Source: Flavobacterium sp. (GTDB lineage: Bacteria > Bacteroidota > Bacteroidia > Flavobacteriales > Flavobacteriaceae). Taken from it: a stretch of DNA of 5,890 nt. A program made the position numbers and the translations under genes. The stretch spans positions 1,328-7,217 of the forward strand of contig DMHA01000181.1 of the NCBI GenBank assembly GCA_003449615.1. Reading direction: 5' to 3'. The notes beneath the pieces were generated by a model. That model did no database searches, had not been told where the DNA came from, and saw only the letters and a list, made by a program, of their open reading frames with translations. Below, piece by piece: positions 1 through 5,890 of this stretch; position 1 is the first letter of the stretch; every line of letters starts with the position of its first letter.

Positions 1-40
1 TATTATCATCAAAACGTAATATGAAGTCGTAGTTTTTCAT
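1..40 (-). CDS. Possible start of a leftward gene, cut by the window edge
   Basis: Read leftward from an ATG at 40-38, the frame stays open to the window edge for 13 codons and translates as MKNYDFILRFDDN. If real, it is the N-terminus of a gene divergent from hsdR, with the 218-base AT-rich region between them as a shared promoter region. There is no Shine-Dalgarno sequence, but hsdR has none either. Thirteen open codons are weak evidence, because a chance frame of this length is common. I do not recognise the family and assign no function. The opposite reading is also possible: on the + strand the three frames entering from the left stop at 17-19, 22-24 and 30-32, so any of them could be the tail of an upstream gene. 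Confidence 0.22.
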   Translation of the reverse strand, partial: MKNYDFILRFDDN

Positions 41-258
41 AAAATAGCTATGCAAATTAAATCAATTTTTTGCTAATTATTGAGAATTTCATTGAGTATT
101 TTTGGATTTTAAATTAAAAAAGATTTTTTTTAAACAGTGTCTTTTTGCTAAAATTATTTCAATCTAATAAAAAAAGGCTTGGTTAATTTTTAAACTTCCA
201 CACATTAATAAAAGAAATAACTATTTTTAACCCAAATTCTATAAAATTACATTTTTAA
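41..258. other. AT-rich intergenic leader upstream of hsdR
   Basis: This stretch has about 40 G or C among 218 bases by hand count (roughly 18%), clearly lower than the genes beside it. It contains several A- and T-tracts, notably a run of six A at 116-121 followed by eight T at 124-131, as is usual for promoter regions in AT-rich Bacteroidota. I see no open frame of useful length, no tRNA-like fold, no riboswitch-like conserved core and no GC-rich terminator stem. It most likely holds the hsdR promoter and 5' untranslated region, and perhaps the promoter of a divergent gene to the left. Confidence 0.6.
80..104 (+). promoter_or_regulatory. Candidate Bacteroidota-type promoter for hsdR
   Basis: Bases 97-104 read TATTTTTG, an exact match to the Bacteroidota -7 consensus TAnnTTTG. 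A TTG that could act as the -33 element lies at 80-82, giving a 14-base spacer; another TTG at 70-72 gives 24. Neither falls in the usual spacing of about 17-23 bases, so the pairing is imperfect. Transcription would begin near 110 and leave a leader of about 150 bases before the hsdR ATG. In DNA this rich in T a chance match is quite possible. I saw no better paired candidate nearer the start codon. Confidence 0.22.
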
Positions 259-3200
259 ATGGCACACGCATATTCAGAAGACCAATTGATTGAACAAACC
301 TGCATTGACATTTTCAAAAATCAATTGCAATGGGAAGTTGCTAATTTGTTTCATGAGGAAACCTTTGGAGAAAATGGCACAATTGGAAGACACAGCGAAG
401 CCGATGTTTTGCTAAAAAACAGGTTCTTGCAGGCAATCCAAAAACTGAATCCAAACCTACCTGTTCAAGCATACCAATTGGCGTATGAAATTATCAATAG
501 CGATGATGCCACCAAGAGTTTGCCAGACATAAATTTCGAAAAACACAACTTCCTGAAAGAAGGGATTCCCGTTACCTACAAAAACGACAAGGGCGAAATT
601 GTCCGCAACAAGATAGTTAAGGTTTTTGATTTTGACAATGTGGAAAACAACAATTTTCTTGCAGTACAGCAATTGTGGGTCGAAGGCAAATCGAAGCGCA
701 GAAAGCGTCCGGATATTGTTGGTTTTGTCAATGGTATTCCTTTGTTGTTTATGGAACTCAAAGCCCACCACCGAAAAATAAAAGTGGCTTTTGAAACCAA
801 TTTAAAAGATTACAAACAGACAATTCCGAAAATTTTTCATACCAACGTTTTTATCATTTTAAGCAATGGTTTTGAAAGTAAGATTGGTGCAATCACCTCA
901 AAATACGAACATTTCCACGATTGGAAACGGATAGCCGAAGAACAAGAAGGCATTATAAGTTTGGACACCATACTGAAAGGCGTTTGCGAGAAAAACCGAA
1001 TGATGGATTTGTTCGAGAACTTTGTTTTGTTTGATAATTCAATTGGTTCAATTGTAAAATTGATTGCAAGAAACCATCAGTTTATTGGTGTAAACAAGGC
1101 AGTAGGACATTTTGTTTCCGTTCGTGAAAAAGCCAAAAAAGGTTTCATTTCTAAAGAAGATGCGCAGAAATTAGGAGTGTTCTGGCATACACAAGGAAGT
1201 GGCAAGAGTTATTCGATGGTTTTTCTTTGCCAAAAGATATTACGTGCTTTGGGAGGTGGTTACACTTTTCTATTGGTAACGGACAGAAACGAATTGGACA
1301 CTCAAATATACAAAACCTTTACAGGAGTTGGGGCAGTTCAAGATTTGAATGTAAAAGCAACGAGTGGAGAAAATCTGAAAGCACTTTTGAAAACGGATCA
1401 ACGCTATATTTTTTCGTTAATTCATAAATTCAATTTTGATGAAGTCATTACCGAAAGAGATAATATTATAGTAATTTCTGATGAAGCACACAGAACGCAA
1501 GGCGGTTCGCTGGCAATGAATTTGCGAAAGGCGTTGCCTAATGCTTCGTTTATTGGGTTTACAGGTACACCTTTGTTTAAAGACGACGAATTGACCCGAA
1601 GAATTTTTGGAGAATATGTTTCTAAATACGATTTCAAACGTTCGATAGAAGATGGAGCAACCGTTCCTTTGTATTATGAAAATCGTGGGGAGAAGTTGCG
1701 ATTAGACAATCCGATAATCAATGACCAAATCCGAGAAGCCATTGAGCAAGAAGATTTGGACAGCGACCAACAAGACAAACTCAAGAAGTTGTTTGCCAGA
1801 GAATATCCCATTCTTACTGCCGAGAAACGATTGAGGGCAATTGCCAAAGATGTAGTTTCGCACTTTAACGGACGTGGTTATAAAGGCAAAGCAATGTTTG
1901 TTGCTATGGACAAAGTAACGGCGGTTAAAATGTTTGATTTGATTACCGAAGAATGGGCAATCTATCTCGAAACTCGTAAAAAGGAAATTGAAAAAATAGA
2001 AGATTTACAAGAACAACTTTCGCAACAGCGGGATTGGGATTGGACAAAAGAAACAGAAATTAGTGTCATTGTAAGCCACGAACAAAACGAGATTGATAAG
2101 TTTGAAGCTTGGGGATTGGATATTGAGCCACACCGCTTGAAAATGAACACCAGAGACCTTGAAAAAGAATTTAAGGAAGAAAATCATCCTTTTAGAATAG
2201 CCATTGTTTGTGCAATGTGGATAACAGGATTTGATGTCAAGAGTTTATCGACTTTGTATCTGGACAAGCCAATGAAGTCGCATACCTTGATGCAAACCAT
2301 AGCCAGAGCAAATCGGGTTCACGAAGGAAAAAACAACGGTTTAATCGTAGATTATATAGAAACCTACAAAGCATTGCTGGAAGCGTTAGCGATTTATGGC
2401 GATAGCGGAAGTAAAGGAAATCAAAGCGGAACAGATGATGTTCCTGTGAGACCATTAGAAGTATTAGTTGCCGATTTAAGCGAAACCATTCAGGCGACAG
2501 AATTATTTCTGAAAGACGAATGTGATTTTAAATTGAGCCTAATCACCAAAGCATCCGACAATTTATTCAAAATAAGGTACATCCAAAAGGGTTATAATGC
2601 TATTTGCAAAAATGATGAAACCCGAAATAAATTTGGCATCTTGGCAAGAGAAGTTTTCAAGAAATACAAGGCATTAATGCCTGATAACTCAATCTATGAA
2701 TACAAAGACAAACGAGATGCAATTAATGCCTTGTATTCGCTTATGAATGACAAAATTGACGAAGCCGATGTTACTCATATCGTTTCCCGTGTACAGAATG
2801 TTGTAAACCAATCCATAGAGAGTTTGAATATGGTGATGGAACAGGCAGAAGGTTATGGACAAAAAATAGATTTGAGTAGTTTAGACTTCAAAAGAATAGA
2901 AGAAGAATTTTTAAAAATTGAAGGCAATAAAAATATTGCTGTTCAGTCATTAAAAGACCGAGTTGCAAAAAAAATGAATCGGTTACTTGACCAAAACCCG
3001 TTACGAATTGATTTTTACGAACGGTATCAAGAAATCATTGAGAACTACAATAACGGTAAAGAATACGCTACAGTAAAAGAGTTATTTGATGCCTTGATTT
3101 TATTATTAGGGGATTTATCTGAAGAAGAAAAACGAGCAGAGCGAGAGTTGTTAGACGAAGACGAATTAACAGTTTTTGATATGCTTAACCGAGATAAAAA

Positions 3201-3456
3201 AATTACCGACAAGGAAAAAGTTGAGGTAAAAGATACTGCAAGAAAGTTGTTGGAACATCTAAAAAATAACGAGTTTAAAGTGGAGTATTGGTCAGAGAAA
3301 ACACAAACAGCATCGGCTGTAAAAAAAGCGATTAACGACCACTTATATACTAAATTACCTTTTCCGACATTTAGCGATGGAGATAGAATTGTAAAGACAG
3401 AGATTTTGTTTGATTATTTTAAAACGAGGTATGCTAATTTTGGAAGGGTAGCTTGA
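259..3456 (+). CDS. hsdR: Type I restriction-modification system, endonuclease/translocase subunit R (HsdR)
   Basis: HsdR is the ATP-driven motor and nuclease of a type I restriction-modification complex. With HsdM and HsdS it binds unmodified DNA, pulls it past the complex and cuts at a distance. The product has 1065 residues, normal for the family. The N-terminal nuclease domain carries a PD-(D/E)xK site: Asp152 in RPDIVGF, then Glu166 and Lys168 in MELKA. The usual QxxxY follows as NLKDY (181-185), with Asn for Gln. The SF2 motor shows Walker A GSGKS (Lys316), TDRNELD (341-347), DEAH (408-411), GFTGTP (433-438), TGFD (656-659) and QTIARANR (679-686). A charged helical stretch (about 565-645, including VSHEQNEIDKFEAWGLDI) separates the later motor motifs, as in one common HsdR subfamily. 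Residues about 735-1060 form the helical C-terminal region expected to contact the methylase core. The start is well fixed: ATG 259 follows directly on an in-frame TAA at 256-258, and family similarity begins within a few residues. No frameshift or lost catalytic residue is seen. Partners HsdM and HsdS are not in the window. Confidence 0.97.
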   Translation: MAHAYSEDQLIEQTCIDIFKNQLQWEVANLFHEETFGENGTIGRHSEADVLLKNRFLQAIQKLNPNLPVQAYQLAYEIINSDDATKSLPDINFEKHNFLKEGIPVTYKNDKGEIVRNKIVKVFDFDNVENNNFLAVQQLWVEGKSKRRKRPDIVGFVNGIPLLFMELKAHHRKIKVAFETNLKDYKQTIPKIFHTNVFIILSNGFESKIGAITSKYEHFHDWKRIAEEQEGIISLDTILKGVCEKNRMMDLFENFVLFDNSIGSIVKLIARNHQFIGVNKAVGHFVSVREKAKKGFISKEDAQKLGVFWHTQGSGKSYSMVFLCQKILRALGGGYTFLLVTDRNELDTQIYKTFTGVGAVQDLNVKATSGENLKALLKTDQRYIFSLIHKFNFDEVITERDNIIVISDEAHRTQGGSLAMNLRKALPNASFIGFTGTPLFKDDELTRRIFGEYVSKYDFKRSIEDGATVPLYYENRGEKLRLDNPIINDQIREAIEQEDLDSDQQDKLKKLFAREYPILTAEKRLRAIAKDVVSHFNGRGYKGKAMFVAMDKVTAVKMFDLITEEWAIYLETRKKEIEKIEDLQEQLSQQRDWDWTKETEISVIVSHEQNEIDKFEAWGLDIEPHRLKMNTRDLEKEFKEENHPFRIAIVCAMWITGFDVKSLSTLYLDKPMKSHTLMQTIARANRVHEGKNNGLIVDYIETYKALLEALAIYGDSGSKGNQSGTDDVPVRPLEVLVADLSETIQATELFLKDECDFKLSLITKASDNLFKIRYIQKGYNAICKNDETRNKFGILAREVFKKYKALMPDNSIYEYKDKRDAINALYSLMNDKIDEADVTHIVSRVQNVVNQSIESLNMVMEQAEGYGQKIDLSSLDFKRIEEEFLKIEGNKNIAVQSLKDRVAKKMNRLLDQNPLRIDFYERYQEIIENYNNGKEYATVKELFDALILLLGDLSEEEKRAERELLDEDELTVFDMLNRDKKITDKEKVEVKDTARKLLEHLKNNEFKVEYWSEKTQTASAVKKAINDHLYTKLPFPTFSDGDRIVKTEILFDYFKTRYANFGRVA

Positions 3457-3485
3457 TATAATAATTTCAAATCATTTGTTTTAAC

Positions 3486-3518
3486 AAAAAACGGCTCCCC
3501 TTTCAGGAAGCCATTTTT
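3486..3518. terminator. Bidirectional intrinsic terminator between convergent hsdR and ppdK
   Basis: A hairpin stem GGCTCC (3493-3498) pairs with GGAAGCC (3506-3512), with one bulged A and a seven-base loop. It is followed on the + strand by TTTTT (3514-3518), giving a standard terminator for hsdR 37 bases after its stop. To the left lie six A (3486-3491), which read as a U-tract on the minus strand, so the same stem can end ppdK transcription about 32 bases after its stop. The A- and T-tracts can also pair with each other to lengthen the stem past one C/A mismatch. The position between two converging stops fits this role well. Confidence 0.85.
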
Positions 3519-3544
3519 CATTATAAATATACAGGTATTACAAT

Positions 3545-5890
3545 TTATTTCCTTGGAAATAGCAAAGCGGCTTGTGCTGCTGCTAATCTTGCAATAGGCA
3601 CACGGAAAGGAGAACAACTTACATAGTTCATCCCGATTTTGTGGCAGAAAACAACACTTTCAGGATCGCCACCGTGTTCGCCACAAATACCTACTTTTAA
3701 ATTTGGTTTGGTTTTACGACCTCTTTCTACACCAATTTTTATCAATTCGCCCACACCTTCTTGGTCGATAGTTTGGAACGGATCGCCTGGAAGAATGCCA
3801 AGATCAAGATATTTAGGAAGGAATCCGCCAATATCATCACGGCTAAAACCAAAACTCATTTGGGTTAAATCGTTGGTTCCAAAGCTAAAGAAATCAGCTT
3901 CTTCGGCCATACTATCTGCTTTCAAGGCGGCACGAGGAATTTCGATCATGGTTCCGTATAAATAAGGAATTTCTTTGACACCTAATTTCTCACAAGTTTC
4001 TTTGTAAACGTTATCTACGATGGCTCTTTGGTGTTTCAATTCGTTATTTGAACAAGTCACAGGAACCATAATTTCTGGCATGGCTTTTTTGCCTTCCTGA
4101 ATCAACTCGGCCGTTGCTTCAAATATGGCTCTAATTTGCATTTCGGTAATTTCAGGATAACTCACTCCCAAACGAACACCTCTATGACCCAACATTGGAT
4201 TGTTTTCGTGTAAGGCAAGAACTCTTCTGTTCAAAACGCTCATACTAATTCCTAATTCTTTGCTTAACTGAATCAATTTTGCTTTATCGTGAGGCACAAA
4301 TTCGTGCAATGGTGGATCGAGTAAACGAATGGTTACAGGAAAACCGCTCATCACGCCCAATGTTCTTTTGATGTCTTTTTTCACATATACGAATAAACCG
4401 TTCAAAGCTTCTCTTCTTTCTTTTTCGGTTTTACTCACAATCATTTTGCGTAATAAAAATAATGGTTGGTCACTTCCTTCGCCATAAAACATGTGCTCTG
4501 TTCGGAAAAGTCCAATTCCTTCGGCTCCAAACCTCGCACCTTGTTCTGCATCTCTAGGAGTTTCAGCATTGGTACGAACGCCAATTACTTTGGTTTTGTC
4601 CACCAATTCCATAAGAGTTTTATAGGATTGATTTTTGTCTAAATCTACGTCCACCAATTCCATACTTCCTAGGTAAACCAATCCTTTGGTTCCATCAAGA
4701 CTCAACCAATCGCCTTCTTTGATGAAAGTTCCATCATTGGCTCTAAACGATTTGGTTTCGCTATTAATTTGGATGTCATTACAACCCACAATACAACATT
4801 TCCCCCATCCTCTGGCTACTAATGCAGCGTGTGAGGTCATTCCGCCTTTTGTGGTCAATATGGCTTGCGATTTGTGCATTCCATCCACATCTTCGGGAGA
4901 GGTTTCTTCTCTTACCAAGATTACTTTTTCGCCACGGCTTGCCCATTCTACGGCATCATTAGAAGAGAAAACGACACGTCCTATTGCACCACCAGGTCCA
5001 GCTGGCAATCCTTTAGCAACTGCTTTAGTTATTTTTTGAATTTCTGGGTTTAACATTGGTAATAACAATTCTACTAATTGGTTGGGTTGTACTCGCATTA
5101 CGGCGGTATTGGCGTCAATCAATTTTGAATTGTACATATCGCTTGCAATTTTTACAGCAGCGACACCATTACGTTTCCCAATTCGGCATTGCAACATATA
5201 GAGCGTTCCTTTTTCGATGGTAAACTCAATGTCTTGCATGTCTTTGTAATGATTTTCTAATCTGTTTTGAATTTCAAACAGTTGTTTGTAAGCCACAGGC
5301 ATTACTTCTTCAAGGGTTGGCAATAGTCGGCTATGGTCATTTTTAGATTTGTCATTAACAGGAGCTGGAGTTCTAATCCCTGCAACCACATCTTCACCTT
5401 GAGCATTGATTAAATATTCTCCATAAAAATAATCTTCTCCATTACCCGGATTTCTTGTAAAAGCAACACCAGTAGCACTTGAATCTCCCATATTTCCGAA
5501 AACCATCGCTTGAACATTTACTGCAGTTCCCCATTCGTGTGGAATATTTTCGATACGACGGTATTCGATGGCTCTTTTTCCCATCCAGCTGCTAAACACA
5601 CCTCCTATGCTGCCCCATAATTGTTCGTTGGGGTCTTCAGGAAATGGTTGACCAAGCACTTTTATAATAGTAGCTTTAAATTCTTTTACCAATACTTTTA
5701 ATTCGTCAACAGTTAAATCAGTATCAAATTGATAGCCTTGTATGTGTTTAACTTTCTCAAGTTTTTCGTCCAATACTTTTCGGATTCCTTTCCCGTCCTT
5801 AGGCTCAATTCCTGCGGCTTTTTCCATTACCACATCGGCATACATCATAATCAAACGGCGGTAAGCGTCATAAGCAAAACGAGCATCGCC
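3545..5890 (-). CDS. ppdK: Pyruvate, phosphate dikinase (PPDK), N-terminus beyond the window
   Basis: PPDK interconverts pyruvate, ATP and phosphate with phosphoenolpyruvate, AMP and pyrophosphate in the cytoplasm; it can run toward gluconeogenesis or in a pyrophosphate-saving glycolysis. The frame is open to the right edge, so 781 residues are visible starting GDARFAYDAYRR. That segment aligns near residue 125 of Clostridium symbiosum PPDK as I recall it, so about 125 residues are missing and the full protein should be near 905. The TTG at 5854-5852 is an internal Leu codon, not the start. Numbering from the first visible residue: the remaining ATP-grasp part ends near LQCRIGKR (233-240, with Arg236 matching catalytic Arg337); the swivelling domain has GGMTSHAA with phospho-carrier His354 (codon 4831-4829); the C-terminal barrel has RTEHMF (Arg463), RLLDPPLHEF (Arg522), TMIEIPRA (Glu650), FGTNDLTQM (Asn673, Asp674) and GICGEHGGD (Cys736). 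All catalytic positions I could align are kept. Thr352, two residues before the His, is the position phosphorylated by PPDK regulatory proteins in other organisms. The C-terminus SCSPFRVPIARLAAAQAAL is standard. Confidence 0.97.
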   Translation of the reverse strand, partial: GDARFAYDAYRRLIMMYADVVMEKAAGIEPKDGKGIRKVLDEKLEKVKHIQGYQFDTDLTVDELKVLVKEFKATIIKVLGQPFPEDPNEQLWGSIGGVFSSWMGKRAIEYRRIENIPHEWGTAVNVQAMVFGNMGDSSATGVAFTRNPGNGEDYFYGEYLINAQGEDVVAGIRTPAPVNDKSKNDHSRLLPTLEEVMPVAYKQLFEIQNRLENHYKDMQDIEFTIEKGTLYMLQCRIGKRNGVAAVKIASDMYNSKLIDANTAVMRVQPNQLVELLLPMLNPEIQKITKAVAKGLPAGPGGAIGRVVFSSNDAVEWASRGEKVILVREETSPEDVDGMHKSQAILTTKGGMTSHAALVARGWGKCCIVGCNDIQINSETKSFRANDGTFIKEGDWLSLDGTKGLVYLGSMELVDVDLDKNQSYKTLMELVDKTKVIGVRTNAETPRDAEQGARFGAEGIGLFRTEHMFYGEGSDQPLFLLRKMIVSKTEKERREALNGLFVYVKKDIKRTLGVMSGFPVTIRLLDPPLHEFVPHDKAKLIQLSKELGISMSVLNRRVLALHENNPMLGHRGVRLGVSYPEITEMQIRAIFEATAELIQEGKKAMPEIMVPVTCSNNELKHQRAIVDNVYKETCEKLGVKEIPYLYGTMIEIPRAALKADSMAEEADFFSFGTNDLTQMSFGFSRDDIGGFLPKYLDLGILPGDPFQTIDQEGVGELIKIGVERGRKTKPNLKVGICGEHGGDPESVVFCHKIGMNYVSCSPFRVPIARLAAAQAALLFPRK

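Noticed and set aside
111..134. A-run followed by a T-run that could fold as a hairpin (AAAAAA at 116-121, TTTTTTTT at 124-131)
   Set aside because: The stem would be purely A-T with a two-base loop, and such pairs of tracts arise by chance in DNA with under 20% G+C. There is no GC-rich stem to support a terminator.
457..800. Two overlapping minus-strand frames of 74 and 104 codons opposite the hsdR nuclease domain
   Set aside because: They are antisense to conserved hsdR codons, including the catalytic Asp152 and Glu166, and neither resembles a known protein.
1960..2200. Charged, possibly coiled-coil stretch in HsdR that looked like an inserted domain between motor motifs
   Set aside because: The segment with VSHEQNEIDKFEAWGLDI and the following CAMWITGFDV fits the pattern I know from a common HsdR subfamily, so it is not an unusual insertion.
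3475..3488. Near-palindrome TTTGTTTTAACAAA just left of the terminator
   Set aside because: The arms are six bases with a two-base loop, all but one pair A-T, and it overlaps the terminator A-tract. It is too weak to call an operator or hairpin.
3639..3965. Open + strand frame of 108 codons inside ppdK, with a similar one at 4686-5039
   Set aside because: Both lie antisense to a strongly conserved PPDK reading frame. Their translations show no recognisable domain and are rich in Ser and Pro, as expected for shadows of a constrained coding strand.
5852..5854. TTG as a possible start codon of the ppdK product
   Set aside because: The twelve codons upstream to the window edge continue the frame and read as conserved PPDK sequence (GDARFAYDAYRR), so this is an internal Leu and the gene is cut by the window.

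Overview
The window holds two large protein genes arranged tail to tail, with an AT-rich leader on the left and a compact shared terminator between them. The organism looks like a low-GC member of the Bacteroidota, probably flavobacteria-like. The reasons are the very AT-rich leader (about 18% G+C by hand count over 41-258), the lack of a Shine-Dalgarno sequence before the hsdR start, one exact match to the Bacteroidota -7 element TAnnTTTG, and pyruvate phosphate dikinase wording I associate with that phylum. This is inference from style, not from a search.

Layout. Bases 1-40 may carry the first codons of a leftward gene cut by the window edge (weak evidence). Bases 41-258 are an AT-rich intergenic leader with no recognisable RNA gene or mobile element. 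Bases 259-3456 (+) encode a complete 1065-residue HsdR, the motor and nuclease subunit of a type I restriction-modification system. It has an intact PD-(D/E)xK nuclease site, all main SF2 helicase motifs and a full helical C-terminal region. Bases 3457-3544 are a short convergent spacer whose hairpin, flanked by an A-tract and a T-tract, can serve as terminator for both genes. Bases 3545-5890 (-) encode the last ~781 residues of pyruvate phosphate dikinase (ppdK). Its first ~125 residues lie beyond the right edge, and every catalytic residue I could align is present.

The two genes have unrelated jobs. HsdR acts in defence against foreign DNA and needs HsdM and HsdS partners, which are not in the window. 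PPDK is a central-metabolism enzyme interconverting pyruvate and phosphoenolpyruvate. The picture is a defence gene lying next to a chromosomal housekeeping gene. I found no CRISPR array, tRNA, rRNA, insertion sequence, attachment site or clearly new system; the genuinely open questions sit at and beyond the left edge.
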